From the NCBI RefSeq assembly GCF_024834045.1, contig NZ_JANUXW010000009.1, positions 1-64,000 of the forward strand: 64,000 nt of DNA. Reading direction: 5' to 3'. The notes under the pieces are model-generated. The model did not search any database and was not told the origin of the DNA. It saw nothing but the letters and a program-made list of their open reading frames with translations. Shown piece by piece: positions 1 to 11,300 of this stretch. The position numbers and the translations under genes were made by a program. The stretch comes from Neisseria montereyensis (GTDB taxonomy: Bacteria > Pseudomonadota > Gammaproteobacteria > Burkholderiales > Neisseriaceae). Each line of letters opens with the position of its first letter. Position 1 is the stretch's first letter.

Positions 1-2
1 AA

Positions 3-152
3 GAAGGTGTGGAAATGGTAATGCCGGGTGAGAATGTAACGATTTCGGTAGAGTTGATTGCTCCGATTGCTATGGAAGAAGGTTTACGTTTTGCCATTCG
101 CGAGGGTGGTCGTACAGTAGGTGCCGGAGTGGTATCTTCTATTATTGCTTAA
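3..152 (+). CDS. tuf: Elongation factor Tu, C-terminal end (partial)
   Basis: The window opens inside this gene. The frame starting at base 3 reads through to TAA at 150-152 and gives the last 49 residues of EF-Tu, including the domain III stretch MVMPGENV and the ending [15 protein letters not shown], which is diagnostic for the family. EF-Tu is the GTPase that delivers aminoacyl-tRNA to the ribosome. Its position just ahead of tRNA-Trp, secE and nusG is the classic bacterial order. The 5' part lies outside the window, so its start cannot be judged. Confidence 0.97.
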   Translation, partial: EGVEMVMPGENVTISVELIAPIAMEEGLRFAIREGGRTVGAGVVSSIIA

Positions 153-158
153 ATTTAA

Positions 159-234
159 AGGCCAGTAGCTCAATTGGTAGAGTATCGGTCTCCAAAACCG
201 AGGGTTGGGGGTTCGAGACCCTCCTGGCCTGCCA
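159..234 (+). tRNA. tRNA-Trp (CCA anticodon)
   Basis: A 76-nt cloverleaf with a perfect 7-bp acceptor stem (AGGCCAG with CTGGCCT), discriminator G and encoded CCA. The anticodon stem TCGGT/ACCGA encloses the loop CTCCAAA, placing anticodon CCA at 192-194, which reads the Trp codon UGG. The T loop TTCGAGA is canonical. It lies between tuf and secE, as in many Proteobacteria, and is followed immediately by a terminator. Confidence 0.97.
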
Positions 235-241
235 TATTAAA

Positions 242-272
242 AATTAACCGGCCTAGTGCCGGTTAATTTTTT
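242..272 (+). terminator. Intrinsic terminator after tRNA-Trp
   Basis: An 11-bp inverted repeat (AATTAACCGGC with GCCGGTTAATT) with a 4-5 nt loop, followed by a run of T. It probably ends the tuf-tRNA-Trp transcript and separates it from secE. Confidence 0.85.
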
Positions 273-385
273 ACTTTAATATTTTTATAATTATTTAAAT
301 CTGGCAGGTAATTTAAATAATAGATATTATGTCTTATTGGTATCTATCCCGGGTTCATTTTATTTAATTGAAAAATGGAAAAATA

Positions 386-838
386 ATGACTGAGAATACA
401 CCGCGAGGTAAAGAAGAGAAGCTTTCATCAGTTATGGAAACTAAAAATAAATTATCTAATAAAAATGGAGATAATGTGGGCTTTAAAGGGGCTGATGTAT
501 TTAAATTATTAATTGCATTTGCATTTGTTGCGGCAGGTATTTGGGCTTTTTATTACTACTCATACTTGCCTATTTACACTCGATATTTATTTCCAGCCGT
601 TGGTATAATTTTGGGGTTGATTCTGGTGTTGTATTGGTGTGATTTTGGTAGGAGATTAGTCTCGTATGTTAAAGCATCAATAGTTGAATTTAAAAAAGTT
701 GTTTGGCCAGCACGTAAAGATTCTTTGAGGATGACTCTGTTTGTAGTTATATTTGTGGCAGTTTTATCGTTATTTATTTATGCGGCCGATAGTTTGATTT
801 CATGGCTGTTTTTTGACTTATTGTTAAAGAGAGGATAA
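386..838 (+). CDS. secE: Preprotein translocase subunit SecE
   Basis: SecE is the small membrane subunit that clamps the SecYEG protein-conducting channel in the inner membrane. The protein has a hydrophilic N-terminus of about 30 residues, then three hydrophobic segments, with the conserved amphipathic motif [13 protein letters not shown] just before the last one, the hallmark of the family. The frame is open from a TTG at 368, but the ATG at 386 (MTENTPRG) is the more natural start, giving 150 residues. That is a little longer than the 127-residue E. coli protein with the same three-segment layout. The stop lies 2 nt before nusG, so the two are cotranscribed and probably translationally coupled. 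Confidence 0.93.
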   Translation: MTENTPRGKEEKLSSVMETKNKLSNKNGDNVGFKGADVFKLLIAFAFVAAGIWAFYYYSYLPIYTRYLFPAVGIILGLILVLYWCDFGRRLVSYVKASIVEFKKVVWPARKDSLRMTLFVVIFVAVLSLFIYAADSLISWLFFDLLLKRG

Positions 839-840
839 AG

Positions 841-1377
841 ATGGCTAAGCGTTGGTATGTTGTACAAGCTTATTCTGGCTTTGAAAAAAATGTGCAGAAA
901 ACATTGCAAGAGCGCATTGCACGAGAGGGGATGGAAAATTATTTCGGTCAAATTTTAGTGCCTGTTGAAGAGGTGATGGATATTAAAAATGGCCGGAAGA
1001 CAGTCAGTGAGAGAAAATTTTTTCCCGGTTATGTATTGATAGAGATGGAGATGACTGATGACTCTTGGCATCTAGTTAAGAGTACACCAAGAGTATCTGG
1101 TTTTATTGGTGGGAAAGCAAATCGTCCGACGCCGATTACTAAAAAAGAAGTTGATTTAATTCTGCAACAAGTTCAGTCTGGCGTTGAGAAGCCTAAGCCT
1201 AAAGTTGAATTTGAAATTGGGCAACAGGTTAGGGTGAATGAAGGCCCGTTTGCTGATTTTACCGGTATTGTTGAAGAAGTGAATTATGAGCGTAATAAGT
1301 TGCGAGTTTCCGTTCAGATTTTTGGTAGGGAAACTCCGGTAGAGCTTGAGTTTAACCAAGTTGAAAAAGTACAGTAA
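841..1377 (+). CDS. nusG: Transcription termination/antitermination factor NusG
   Basis: A 178-residue protein of the usual NusG length. The N-terminal NGN domain begins with the family signature [14 protein letters not shown] and contains [10 protein letters not shown]. The C-terminal KOW domain contains [16 protein letters not shown] near residues 127-142. NusG binds the RNA polymerase clamp, increases processivity, and couples transcription to Rho or to the ribosome. It sits 2 nt behind secE, the conserved secE-nusG pair, directly ahead of the ribosomal protein genes. Confidence 0.97.
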   Translation: MAKRWYVVQAYSGFEKNVQKTLQERIAREGMENYFGQILVPVEEVMDIKNGRKTVSERKFFPGYVLIEMEMTDDSWHLVKSTPRVSGFIGGKANRPTPITKKEVDLILQQVQSGVEKPKPKVEFEIGQQVRVNEGPFADFTGIVEEVNYERNKLRVSVQIFGRETPVELEFNQVEKVQ

Positions 1378-1401
1378 TTTAACGTGGTTTAATAAGCTGT
1401 A

Positions 1402-1430
1402 TTGATTTTTTAAAATCTATTAGCTATAAT
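1402..1430 (+). promoter_or_regulatory. Sigma-70-type promoter for rplKA
   Basis: TTGATT at 1402-1407, a 17-bp spacer and a perfect TATAAT at 1425-1430, in the 121-bp gap between nusG and rplK. This places a start site near 1437, about 60 nt ahead of rplK. It matches the known position of the L11 operon promoter in other bacteria. Confidence 0.75.
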
Positions 1431-1498
1431 AATTAGCTTAAATTTTTTGGGGAGCGGATTTTTCTGCGTTTGACCCGTTTTTTTAGGAGTTATTAAAA

Positions 1499-1930
1499 GT
1501 GGCAAAGAAAATTGTAGGTTACATTAAACTGCAGATCCCTGCAGGTAAAGCTAATCCATCTCCTCCCGTAGGTCCGGCTTTGGGTCAGCGCGGGTTGAAT
1601 ATTATGGAGTTTTGTAAAGCGTTTAATGCCGCAACACAATCTATGGAGCCAGGGTTGCCGATTCCTGTTGTTATCACTGCTTTTGCGGATAAATCATTTA
1701 CTTTTGTAATGAAAACGCCGCCGGCAACTATTTTACTGAAAAAAGCTGCTGGTATTCAAAAGGGTAGTTCAAATCCGTTAACGAATAAAGTAGGTAAGGT
1801 TACTCGAGCTCAGTTGGAAGAAATTGCGAAAACTAAAGAGCCTGATTTGACTGCTGCTGATTTAGATGCTGCAGTTCGTATTATTGCAGGCTCTGCCCGA
1901 TCTATGGGCTTGGATGTGGAGGGTGTGTAA
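1499..1930 (+). CDS. rplK: 50S ribosomal protein L11
   Basis: A 143-residue protein beginning [37 protein letters not shown] in short form, the proline-rich N-terminal domain typical of L11; the C-terminal RNA-binding domain follows. L11 binds 23S rRNA in the GTPase-associated centre. The start is GTG at 1499, supported by the Shine-Dalgarno AGGAG at 1485-1489. The stop TAA overlaps the ATG of rplA by one base (TAATG), so the two are tightly coupled. Confidence 0.97.
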   Translation: MAKKIVGYIKLQIPAGKANPSPPVGPALGQRGLNIMEFCKAFNAATQSMEPGLPIPVVITAFADKSFTFVMKTPPATILLKKAAGIQKGSSNPLTNKVGKVTRAQLEEIAKTKEPDLTAADLDAAVRIIAGSARSMGLDVEGV

Positions 1931-2622
1931 TGGCTAAAATTTCTAAACGTTTAAAAGCTTTGCGTGCCTCTGTGGAAGCTAATAAGTTGTATGCAATTGA
2001 CGAAGCGGTTGCTTTGGTTAAGCAATCTGCCACTGCTAAGTTTGATGAGTCTATTGATGTTTCTTTTAATTTAGGTGTTGATCCGCGTAAATCAGATCAG
2101 GTTATTCGTGGTTCTGTCGTTTTGCCTAAAGGTACTGGCAAAACTACTCGTGTAGCTGTTTTTACTCAAGGTGCAAATGTTGAAGCTGCTCAAGCTGCGG
2201 GTGCAGATGTTGTTGGCTTTGAAGATTTGGCTGATGAAGTGAAAAAAGGCAATCTAAATTTTGATGTTGTTATTGCATCACCAGATGCTATGCGTATTGT
2301 GGGTCAACTAGGTACGATTTTAGGCCCCCGTGGTTTAATGCCAAATCCTAAAGTTGGTACCGTTACCCCGAATATTGCCGAAGCAGTAAAAAATGCTAAA
2401 GCAGGCCAAGTTCAATATCGTACTGATAAATCAGGTATTGTTCACGCTACCATTGGTCGTGCTTCTTTTTCGGAAGCTGATTTGCGTGAAAATTTCAATG
2501 CTTTGTTGGATGCAGTTGTTAAAGCAAAACCTGCAGCTGCTAAAGGTCAATATTTGAAGAAAATTGCCTTATCAAGCACAATGGGTTTAGGTGTTAGGGT
2601 TGATACTTCAAGTGTCAACTAA
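1930..2622 (+). CDS. rplA: 50S ribosomal protein L1
   Basis: A 230-residue L1 protein, normal length, with the conserved segments [20 protein letters not shown] and [15 protein letters not shown]. It binds 23S rRNA at the L1 stalk, which moves with the E-site tRNA. In other bacteria it also represses its own operon by binding the mRNA. It overlaps rplK by one base and shares its transcript. Confidence 0.97.
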   Translation: MAKISKRLKALRASVEANKLYAIDEAVALVKQSATAKFDESIDVSFNLGVDPRKSDQVIRGSVVLPKGTGKTTRVAVFTQGANVEAAQAAGADVVGFEDLADEVKKGNLNFDVVIASPDAMRIVGQLGTILGPRGLMPNPKVGTVTPNIAEAVKNAKAGQVQYRTDKSGIVHATIGRASFSEADLRENFNALLDAVVKAKPAAAKGQYLKKIALSSTMGLGVRVDTSSVN

Positions 2623-2626
2623 ATAA

Positions 2627-2670
2627 AATTTCAAACAGTATTATTGAGTTCATTAATACTGTTTGAAATT
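2627..2670 (+). other. 17-bp stem-loop between rplA and the L10 leader
   Basis: A perfect inverted repeat (arms 2627-2643 and 2654-2670, 10-nt loop) starts 4 bases after the rplA stop. There is no T run behind it, so it is not a typical terminator. It may be an mRNA 3'-end stabiliser or a processing site separating rplKA from rplJL; that role is inferred from position only. Confidence 0.6.
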
Positions 2671-2689
2671 GGGCTACTTAATTTTAAGT

Positions 2690-2850
2690 AGATGTCCAAG
2701 ACCGTAGGGATCGTAAGATTTAATCGTAATTGCCCTACGCAGACGGTAGTCCTGAATAGAATAATCAAGTATTTCTTGTAAAATGTCTTTTTAGGTTGCC
2801 GCGCTGGTGAAATACCAATGGTATTTCTTCTTTTAACAGTGGGAGGTAGA
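2690..2850 (+). promoter_or_regulatory. Ribosomal protein L10 leader (autoregulatory mRNA element)
   Basis: The 230-bp rplA-rplJ gap contains a structured segment in which GTAGGG (near 2704) pairs with CCCTAC (near 2743), flanked by GACCG and CGGTAGTC. The sequence and position match the L10 leader family, where the L10-(L12) complex binds the leader and represses rplJL translation. The element precedes the GGGAGGT ribosome-binding site of rplJ. I identify it by motif resemblance and location; a covariance model search was not possible. Confidence 0.7.
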
Positions 2851-2852
2851 CC

Positions 2853-3353
2853 TTGAGTCTCAATATTGAAACCAAGAAAGCAACAGTAGAAGAGATTAGT
2901 GGGGCCATCGCTAATGCTCAAACTATGGTAGTTGCTGAGTATCGCGGTATCAGTGTTGCAAGCATGACAGAACTTCGTGCTAATGCTCGCAAAGAAGGTG
3001 TATATTTGCGTGTTTTAAAAAATACATTAGCTCGTCGTGCCGTTGAGGGAACTTCATTTGCTGCTTTGGCTGATCAAATGGTTGGCCCTTTAGTGTATGC
3101 TGCATCTGAAGATCCTGTTGCTGCTGCAAAAGTGCTGCATCAATTCGCGAAAAAAGATGACAAAATTATTGTGAAAGCAGGTTCTTACAATGGTGATTTA
3201 TTAGATGTCACCCAAGTAAGTGAGCTAGCTTCTATTCCGAGCCGTGAAGAGTTGTTATCTAAACTGCTATTCGTTATGCAGGCACCAGTTTCAGGTTTTG
3301 CGCGTGCTTTGGCTGCTTTGGCTGAGAAAAAAGCTGGTGAAGAAGCTGCTTAA
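2853..3353 (+). CDS. rplJ: 50S ribosomal protein L10
   Basis: A 166-residue L10 protein that anchors the L7/L12 dimers to the ribosomal stalk. It shows the family N-terminus with [16 protein letters not shown] and the [10 protein letters not shown] segment. The start is TTG at 2853, decided by the strong GGGAGGT at 2841-2847 and the absence of a nearer in-frame ATG. It is followed 57 nt later by rplL. Confidence 0.96.
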   Translation: MSLNIETKKATVEEISGAIANAQTMVVAEYRGISVASMTELRANARKEGVYLRVLKNTLARRAVEGTSFAALADQMVGPLVYAASEDPVAAAKVLHQFAKKDDKIIVKAGSYNGDLLDVTQVSELASIPSREELLSKLLFVMQAPVSGFARALAALAEKKAGEEAA

Positions 3354-3410
3354 TTATTAAATTAATTTTGTTTTAATTATTTTTTATATATAAATTTGGA
3401 GTTAAATAGC

Positions 3411-3782
3411 ATGGCTATTACTAAAGAAGACATTTTAGAAGCAGTTGGTTCTTTAACCGTTATGGAGTTGAATGACTTGGTTAAAGCATTTGAAGAAAAA
3501 TTTGGTGTATCTGCTGCAGCCGTCGCTGTTGCAGGCCCTGCAGGCGCAGGAGCAGGTGCAGCTGAAGAAAAAACTGAGTTTGATGTAGTTTTGGCTTCTG
3601 CTGGTGATCAAAAAGTAGGTGTGATTAAAGTTGTTCGTGCTATCACTGGCTTGGGCTTGAAAGAAGCCAAAGATATGGTAGATGGTGCACCTAAAACAGT
3701 TAAAGAAGGTGTTTCTAAAGCCGAAGCTGAAGAAATCCAAAAACAGCTGGAAGATGCTGGCGCGAAAGTTGAAATTAAATAA
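3411..3782 (+). CDS. rplL: 50S ribosomal protein L7/L12
   Basis: A 123-residue acidic protein with the N-terminal dimerisation domain, the Ala/Gly hinge ([15 protein letters not shown]), and the C-terminal factor-binding domain containing [20 protein letters not shown]12 recruits and activates translational GTPases. The frame is open from a TTG at 3396, but the ATG at 3411 with TTGGAG at 3396-3401 gives the normal start MAITKED. A strong terminator follows. Confidence 0.97.
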   Translation: MAITKEDILEAVGSLTVMELNDLVKAFEEKFGVSAAAVAVAGPAGAGAGAAEEKTEFDVVLASAGDQKVGVIKVVRAITGLGLKEAKDMVDGAPKTVKEGVSKAEAEEIQKQLEDAGAKVEIK

Positions 3783-3795
3783 TCATTTCGTGAGA

Positions 3796-3833
3796 AATAA
3801 GGCTGGTAGATTTATCTACCAGCCTTATTTTGC
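3796..3833 (+). terminator. Terminator or attenuator between rplL and rpoB
   Basis: A perfect 15-bp stem (3796-3810 with 3815-3829), 4-nt loop, and T-rich tail. In E. coli a partial attenuator occupies the same position and sets the ratio of ribosomal proteins to RNA polymerase. Here the hairpin looks strong enough to stop most transcripts. Confidence 0.85.
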
Positions 3834-3851
3834 TTGTTTCTATATTAGCTA

Positions 3852-3915
3852 TTAAATATTTACATTTATTAACAATATTGAGCTAATTTTTTTGGAAATA
3901 AATGTAAATATTTAA
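3852..3915 (+). repeat. 19-bp perfect inverted repeat upstream of rpoB
   Basis: Arms 3852-3870 and 3897-3915 are perfectly complementary and extremely AT-rich, with a 26-nt loop. It lies between the rplL terminator and rpoB. A possible -10 element TATACT at 3993-3998 lies downstream. The arms could form an RNA hairpin in read-through transcripts or a DNA site for a regulator; neither is established. Confidence 0.6.
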
Positions 3916-4049
3916 ATTTAAGTATTTTGCATTAAACTGTTATTTGTCTTGTTTTTTTTATTTAAGTTTAAGTACGTTAATTATTTTTTTCCTATACTTA
4001 ATTCTTAAACTTTATTTAACGATAAAGCCTCCCACTAATGGAGTATTGT

Positions 4050-7000
4050 ATGAGTTATTCTTTTACTGAGAAAAAACGTATTCGTAAGAGTTTTGCTAAA
4101 AGAGCAAATGTGCTTGGTGTTCCTTTCTTGCTGGCGACACAATTAGATTCTTATTCCAAGTTCTTGCAGTTGGATAAATTATTTAATCAACGTAGTGATG
4201 AAGGTCTTCAGGCTGCGTTTAATTCTATTTTTCCAATTGTAAGCCATAATGGGTATGCAAGATTGGAATTTGTGCATTATGTTTTAGGTGAGCCGTTATT
4301 CGATATTCCTGAGTGTCAATTACGAGGGATTACATATGCAGCCCCATTGCGTGCCCGTATTCGTTTGGTGATTTTAGATAAAGAATCTTCTAAACCAACG
4401 GTGAAAGAAGTGCGTGAAAATGAAGTGTATATGGGTGAAATTCCATTAATGACACCTAGCGGGTCATTTGTTATCAATGGTACTGAGCGTGTGATTGTTT
4501 CTCAGTTACACCGTTCTCCAGGTGTGTTTTTCGAGCATGATCGTGGTAAAACGCATTCATCTGGAAAATTATTATTTTCTGCTCGTATTATTCCTTATCG
4601 TGGGTCTTGGTTAGATTTTGAATTTGATCCTAAGGATTTACTGTATTTCCGTATTGACCGCCGACGTAAGATGCCGGTAACTATTTTGTTAAAAGCACTT
4701 GGTTATGACAACGAGCAAATCTTAGATATTTTTTATGATAAAGAAACTTTTTATCTTTCCAAAAATGGCGTTCAAACTGATTTAATTGTTAATCGCCTTA
4801 AAGGCGAAACTGCTAAGTTAGATATCGTTGATAAAGATGGCAAAGTATTGGTTGCCAAAGGCAAGCGTATTACTGCTAAGAATATTCGTGATATCAGCAA
4901 TGCAGGGCTTACGCGCATGGATGTGGAACCTGAAAGTTTATTAGGAAAAATATTGTCTACTGACTTAATTGTTCCTGATACAGGTGAAGTTTTAGCAACT
5001 GCAAATGAAGAAATTACGGAAGAATTATTAGCCAAGTTAGATATTCATGCTATTGAAAAAGTAGAAACACTTTATATTAATGAATTGGATCAAGGTGGCT
5101 ATATTTCCAATACATTGCGTACGGATGAAACAGCTGATCAACAGGCGGCAAGAGTAGCTATCTACCGCATGATGCGCCCAGGCGAACCACCAACAGAAGA
5201 AGCAGTTGAGTTGCTCTTTAACCGTTTATTCTTTAATGAAGACAGTTATGACTTATCCCGCGTAGGGCGCATGAAATTTAATACCCGTACTTACGAGCAA
5301 AAATTAACTGATACTCAGGCGAACTCATGGTATGGACGTTTATTAAATGAAACGTTTGCAGGCGCTGGGGAAAAAGGTGGCTTTGTTCTGAGTGTGGAGG
5401 ATATTGTTGTTTCTATTGCCACTTTGGTTGAGCTGCGTAATGGACATGGTGAGGTGGACGATATCGACCACTTGGGCAATCGTCGCGTGCGCTCTGTGGG
5501 TGAATTGGTTGAGAATCAATTCCGTAGCGGGTTGGCCCGTGTTGAAAGAGCCGTTAAAGAGCGTTTGAATCAGGCTGAATCTGAGAATTTGATGCCGCAT
5601 GATTTGATTAATGCCAAACCTGTTTCGGCAGCGATTAAAGAGTTTTTTGGCTCTAGCCAATTGAGCCAATTTATGGATCAGACGAATCCATTATCTGAAA
5701 TTACCCATAAACGCCGTGTATCTGCGCTTGGTCCGGGTGGTTTGACTCGTGAACGTGCTGGTTTTGAGGTGCGAGACGTGCACCCAACGCACTATGGTCG
5801 TGTATGCCCGATTGAAACACCAGAGGGCCCAAACATCGGTTTGATTAACTCTTTGTCTGTTTATGCGCGTACCAACGAATATGGTTTCTTGGAAACACCT
5901 TACCGTCGAGTTATTGATGGTAAGGTAACTGATGAAATTGATTATTTGTCTGCTATTGAAGAAGGTCGTTATGTTATTGCGCAGGCAAATGCGGAATTGG
6001 ATTCAGACGGCCGTTTGACTGGTGATTTGATTACCTGTCGTGAAAAAGGCGAAACCATTATGGCGACGGCCGACCGTGTTCAGTATATGGATGTGGCGAC
6101 AGGTCAAGTGGTATCGGTAGCGGCATCATTGATTCCATTCTTGGAACATGATGATGCTAACCGTGCCTTGATGGGTGCGAACATGCAACGTCAAGCTGTA
6201 CCTTGTTTACGCCCTGAAAAACCGATGGTCGGTACCGGTATTGAGCGCTCCGTAGCAGTGGATTCCGCAACTGCTATTGTGGCCCGTCGTGGTGGTATTG
6301 TGGAATATGTTGATGCCAACCGTATTGTCGTGCGTGTGCATGATGATGAGGCTACGGCGGGTGAAGTGGGTGTTGATATTTATAACTTGGTGAAATTTAC
6401 CCGTTCAAACCAATCTACCAACATTAACCAACGTCCTGTTGTGAAAGCTGGCGACATCTTGCAACGTGGTGATGTGGTAGCCGACGGTGCTTCCACTGAT
6501 TTGGGCGAATTGGCTTTAGGTCAGAATATGACTATCGCCTTTATGCCTTGGAATGGATACAACTATGAAGATTCAATTTTGATTTCAGAGAAAGTGGCGG
6601 CAGATGATCGCTACACCTCTATACATATTGAAGAGCTGAACGTGGTTGCCCGTGATACTAAGTTGGGTGCAGAAGATATTACTCGAGATATTCCGAATCT
6701 ATCTGAGCGTATGCAAAATCGATTGGATGAATCAGGTATTGTATATATTGGTGCGGAAGTGGAAGCTGGCGACGTTTTGGTGGGTAAGGTAACACCTAAA
6801 GGTGAAACCCAATTGACACCTGAAGAAAAACTGCTGCGTGCCATTTTTGGTGAAAAAGCCTCGGATGTTAAAGATACTTCTTTGCGTATGCCAACCGGTA
6901 TGAGTGGTACTGTGATTGATGTTCAGGTATTTACACGCGAAGGTATTCAACGTGATAAACGGGCACAATCTATTATCGATTCAGAGTTGAAACGTTATCG

Positions 7001-8228
7001 CCAAGACTTAAGCGATCAATTACGTATTTTTGATAATGATGCCTTTAGCCGTATTGAGCGCATGATTGTCGGCCAAAAAGCCAATGGCGGACCTCTGAAA
7101 TTAGCTAAAGATAGTGATATTACGGCTGAATATTTAGCTTCTCTGCCTAGCAAACATGATTGGTTTGATATCAGATTGGCTGATGATTCATTGGCTAAAC
7201 AATTAGAGTTAATTAAAGTCAGCTTACAGCAAAAACGTGCGGAAGCCGATGAACTATATGAAGTGAAAAAGAAAAAACTGACTCAAGGCGACGAATTACA
7301 GCCGGGTGTTCAGAAAATGGTTAAGGTATTCATCGCGATTAAACGCCGTTTACAAGCAGGTGACAAGATGGCGGGTCGACATGGTAATAAAGGTGTTGTA
7401 TCTCGTATTCTTCCGGTGGAAGACATGCCTTATATGGCAGACGGTCGTCCGGTGGATATCGTGTTGAACCCGTTGGGTGTACCTAGTCGTATGAATATCG
7501 GTCAGATTTTAGAAGTCCATTTGGGTTGGGCGGCCAAAGGTATTGGCGAACGTATTGACCGTATGTTGGCTGAACAAAGAAAAGTGAGTGATATCCGCGC
7601 TTTCTTGAATCAGCTTTATAACAGCAGTGGTAAGCAAGAAAATCTCGATGATTTGAGTGACGAAGAGATTTTGACCCTAGCTGAAAACCTGAAAAATGGT
7701 GCTACTTTTGCTTCACCTGTGTTTGACGGAGCAAAAGAAAACGAAATCTATGAAATGTTGAATCTTGCTTATCCAAGTGAAGACCCGGAAATACAAAAAC
7801 TAGGCTTTAATGATAGCAAAACACAAATTACGCTATATGACGGCCGCTCCGGTGAACCGTTTGACCGTAAAGTCACTGTTGGTGTGATGCATTATTTGAA
7901 ACTACATCACTTGGTAGATGAAAAAATGCACGCCCGTTCTACCGGTCCTTATAGCCTTGTGACACAACAGCCGCTTGGTGGTAAAGCCCAATTCGGTGGT
8001 CAGCGTTTCGGTGAGATGGAGGTGTGGGCACTGGAAGCTTATGGTGCTGCATATACCTTGCAAGAAATGTTGACGGTGAAGTCGGATGACGTAACAGGCC
8101 GTACGAAAATGTATGAAAACATTGTTAAAGGCGAACATAAAATCGATGCCGGCATGCCGGAGTCTTTCAACGTGTTGGTGAAAGAAATCCGCTCATTGGG
8201 CTTGGATATCGATCTGGAACGTTATTGA
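4050..8228 (+). CDS. rpoB: DNA-directed RNA polymerase beta subunit
   Basis: The catalytic beta subunit, 1392 residues when read from the ATG at 4050 ([15 protein letters not shown]), which is the length and start I recall for neisserial RpoB. The ATG at 4038 is in frame but has no better ribosome-binding site. Recognisable blocks include the rifampicin-binding region ([20 protein letters not shown] and [11 protein letters not shown]) and the active-site segment [18 protein letters not shown]. In the rifampicin region the susceptible-type residues are present (D in FMDQ, H in THKR, S in VSALG), so the gene does not show common resistance substitutions. Confidence 0.97.
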   Translation: MSYSFTEKKRIRKSFAKRANVLGVPFLLATQLDSYSKFLQLDKLFNQRSDEGLQAAFNSIFPIVSHNGYARLEFVHYVLGEPLFDIPECQLRGITYAAPLRARIRLVILDKESSKPTVKEVRENEVYMGEIPLMTPSGSFVINGTERVIVSQLHRSPGVFFEHDRGKTHSSGKLLFSARIIPYRGSWLDFEFDPKDLLYFRIDRRRKMPVTILLKALGYDNEQILDIFYDKETFYLSKNGVQTDLIVNRLKGETAKLDIVDKDGKVLVAKGKRITAKNIRDISNAGLTRMDVEPESLLGKILSTDLIVPDTGEVLATANEEITEELLAKLDIHAIEKVETLYINELDQGGYISNTLRTDETADQQAARVAIYRMMRPGEPPTEEAVELLFNRLFFNEDSYDLSRVGRMKFNTRTYEQKLTDTQANSWYGRLLNETFAGAGEKGGFVLSVEDIVVSIATLVELRNGHGEVDDIDHLGNRRVRSVGELVENQFRSGLARVERAVKERLNQAESENLMPHDLINAKPVSAAIKEFFGSSQLSQFMDQTNPLSEITHKRRVSALGPGGLTRERAGFEVRDVHPTHYGRVCPIETPEGPNIGLINSLSVYARTNEYGFLETPYRRVIDGKVTDEIDYLSAIEEGRYVIAQANAELDSDGRLTGDLITCREKGETIMATADRVQYMDVATGQVVSVAASLIPFLEHDDANRALMGANMQRQAVPCLRPEKPMVGTGIERSVAVDSATAIVARRGGIVEYVDANRIVVRVHDDEATAGEVGVDIYNLVKFTRSNQSTNINQRPVVKAGDILQRGDVVADGASTDLGELALGQNMTIAFMPWNGYNYEDSILISEKVAADDRYTSIHIEELNVVARDTKLGAEDITRDIPNLSERMQNRLDESGIVYIGAEVEAGDVLVGKVTPKGETQLTPEEKLLRAIFGEKASDVKDTSLRMPTGMSGTVIDVQVFTREGIQRDKRAQSIIDSELKRYRQDLSDQLRIFDNDAFSRIERMIVGQKANGGPLKLAKDSDITAEYLASLPSKHDWFDIRLADDSLAKQLELIKVSLQQKRAEADELYEVKKKKLTQGDELQPGVQKMVKVFIAIKRRLQAGDKMAGRHGNKGVVSRILPVEDMPYMADGRPVDIVLNPLGVPSRMNIGQILEVHLGWAAKGIGERIDRMLAEQRKVSDIRAFLNQLYNSSGKQENLDDLSDEEILTLAENLKNGATFASPVFDGAKENEIYEMLNLAYPSEDPEIQKLGFNDSKTQITLYDGRSGEPFDRKVTVGVMHYLKLHHLVDEKMHARSTGPYSLVTQQPLGGKAQFGGQRFGEMEVWALEAYGAAYTLQEMLTVKSDDVTGRTKMYENIVKGEHKIDAGMPESFNVLVKEIRSLGLDIDLERY

Positions 8229-8244
8229 ATAATTAAGGAACCGG

Positions 8245-8280
8245 TTTCAGACGGCCTATTTAAATAAGGCCGTCTGAAAA
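8245..8280 (+). terminator. Inverted uptake-sequence hairpin between rpoB and rpoC
   Basis: Two uptake sequences in opposite orientation form a 17-bp stem followed by AAAAAAG. It lies inside the rpoBC operon, where full termination would be harmful. A further single copy (AGGCCGTCTGAA) lies at 8314-8325, 25 nt before the rpoC start. The stem lacks a downstream T run on the + strand, which may make it harmless or only a pause site. Confidence 0.6.
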
Positions 8281-8350
8281 AAGATTTTCAAATAAGTGGC
8301 TTTAATTCGTTATAGGCCGTCTGAAGATTACCGTTCCAAAAGGAGCAAAA

Positions 8351-11300
8351 ATGAATTTGTTAAACTTATTTAACCCGTTGCAGTCTGCCGGCATAGAAGA
8401 AGAATTTGATGCAATTAAAATTGGTATTGCATCCCCGGAAACTATCCGTTCATGGTCTTATGGTGAAGTCAAAAAACCTGAAACCATTAACTATCGTACC
8501 TTTAAGCCTGAACGTGATGGTTTGTTCTGTGCCAAAATTTTCGGCCCGGTTAAAGACTATGAATGTTTGTGCGGTAAATACAAACGCTTAAAATTTAAAG
8601 GCGTAACCTGTGAAAAATGTGGCGTTGAAGTAACGTTGTCCAAAGTACGTCGTGAACGTATGGGACATATTGAGTTGGCTGCGCCTGTTGCGCATATTTG
8701 GTTCTTGAAATCCTTACCTTCCCGTTTGGGTATGGTATTGGATATGACGCTGCGCGATATTGAGCGTGTATTGTATTTTGAGGCTTTTGTTGTCACCGAT
8801 CCCGGTATGACACCGTTGCAACGTCGCCAATTGTTAACCGAAGATGATTACTACACCAAATTAGAAGAATATGGTGATGATTTTGACGCCAAAATGGGTG
8901 CCGAAGGTGTTCGTGAATTATTGCGAAGCTTGGATATCACTTCAGAAATCGAAGTGTTGCGTCAAGAATTGGAATCAACAGGTTCTGATACTAAAATCAA
9001 AAAAATTGCTAAACGTTTGAAAGTACTGGAAGCATTCCAACGTTCAGGTATGAAACTTGAATGGATGATTATGGATGTGCTGCCGGTGTTGCCACCTGAT
9101 TTACGTCCGTTGGTACCGTTGGATGGCGGTCGTTTTGCGACTTCTGATTTGAACGACTTATATCGTCGCGTAATTAACCGTAATAACCGTTTGAAACGTT
9201 TATTGGAGTTGCATGCACCTGATATTATTGTTCGCAATGAAAAACGTATGCTGCAAGAAGCTGTAGATTCATTGTTGGATAACGGCCGTCGCGGTAAAGC
9301 CATGACAGGTGCCAATAAGCGTCCGTTGAAATCATTGGCCGATATGATTAAAGGTAAAGGCGGTCGTTTCCGTCAAAACCTGCTGGGTAAACGTGTCGAC
9401 TATTCCGGTCGTTCCGTAATTACCGTTGGCCCTTACCTGCGTCTGCATCAATGCGGCTTGCCGAAAAAAATGGCTTTGGAATTGTTCAAACCGTTTATTT
9501 TCCATAAATTGGAAAAACAAGGCTTGGCTTCAACAGTAAAAGCGGCGAAAAAATTGGTTGAACAAGAAGTGCCGGAAGTTTGGGATATTTTAGAAGAAGT
9601 GATTCGCGAGCATCCGATTATGCTTAACCGTGCACCGACATTGCACCGTTTGGGTATTCAAGCTTTCGAACCGATTTTGATTGAAGGTAAAGCTATTCAG
9701 CTTCATCCGTTGGTGTGTGCGGCATTTAACGCCGACTTCGACGGTGACCAAATGGCCGTTCACGTTCCGTTGAGCTTGGAAGCACAAATGGAAGCGCGTA
9801 CATTGATGCTGGCTTCTAATAATGTGTTGTCTCCTGCTAACGGCGAACCGATTATTGTACCTTCACAAGATATCGTATTGGGTCTGTATTACATGACCCG
9901 TGACCGGATTAATGCAAAAGGCGAAGGCAGCTTGTTTGCCGATGTAAAAGAAGTACATCGTGCTTACCATACGAAACAGGTTGAATTAGGCACTAAAATT
10001 ACCGTTCGTTTGCGTGAGTGGGAAAAGAACGAGCAGGGTGAGTTCGAGCCTGTTGTTAAGCGCTATGAAACAACGGTTGGCCGTGCATTATTGAGTGAGA
10101 TCCTGCCTAAAGGATTACCATTCGAATATGTTAATAAAGCGCTGAAAAAGAAAGAAATTTCTAAGCTTATTAATGCTTCGTTCCGTTTGTGCGGATTGCG
10201 TGATACGGTTATTTTCGCCGACCATCTGATGTATATGGGCTTCGGTTTTGCAGCGAAAGGCGGTATTTCGATTTGTGTCGACGACATGGAAATTCCGAAA
10301 GAGAAAGCCTCATTGTTGGCTGAAGCGCAAAGCGAAGTGAAAGAGATTGAAGACCAATATCGTCAGGGTTTGGTTACCAATGGTGAGCGCTACAATAAAG
10401 TGGTCGATATTTGGGGTCGTGCCGGCGATAGAATTGCCAAAGCGATGATGGATAATCTTTCTACACAGAAAGTAATTGACCGTGATGGCAATGAAGTCGA
10501 TCAAGAGTCGTTTAACTCTATTTATATGATGGCAGACTCTGGTGCCCGTGGTTCGGCTGCTCAGATTAAACAGCTTTCCGGTATGCGTGGTTTGATGGCG
10601 AAACCGGACGGATCGATTATTGAAACACCGATTACTTCTAACTTCCGTGAAGGCTTGACCGTATTGCAATACTTTATTGCGACACACGGTGCGCGTAAAG
10701 GTTTGGCGGATACGGCATTGAAAACAGCCAACTCAGGTTATCTGACCCGTCGTTTGGTTGACGTAACCCAAGACTTGGTGGTGGTGGAAGACGATTGCGG
10801 TACCACTGATGGCTTTGTAATGAAAGCCGTTGTGCAAGGTGGTGATGTAATTGAGCCGCTGCGTGACCGTATTTTAGGTCGTGTGACTGCTTCTGATGTG
10901 ATTGATCCGTCAAGCGGGGAAACGCTGGTAGAAGCCGGTACATTATTAAACGAGCAATTGGTTGATATTATTGACCAATCCGGTGTCGATGAAGTTAAAG
11001 TCCGTACACCGATTACCTGTAAAACCCGTTATGGCTTGTGTGCACACTGTTATGGTCGCGACTTGGCACGAGGCAAGTTGGTAAATACCGGTGAGGCGGT
11101 TGGTGTGATTGCCGCCCAGTCTATCGGTGAGCCGGGTACTCAGTTGACCATGCGTACATTCCACATCGGTGGTGCGGCTTCCCGTGCGGCAGCAGCCAGC
11201 CAAGTAGAAGCGAAATCAAACGGTACGGCACGTTTCAGCAGTCAAATGCGTTATGTTGCCAATAATAAAGGCGAATTGGTGGTAATTGGCCGCTCCAGTG

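Noticed and set aside
2631-2921. - strand open frame across the L10 leader and rplJ start
   Set aside because: It overlaps the structured leader and a certain gene, has no ribosome-binding site and no recognisable protein features.
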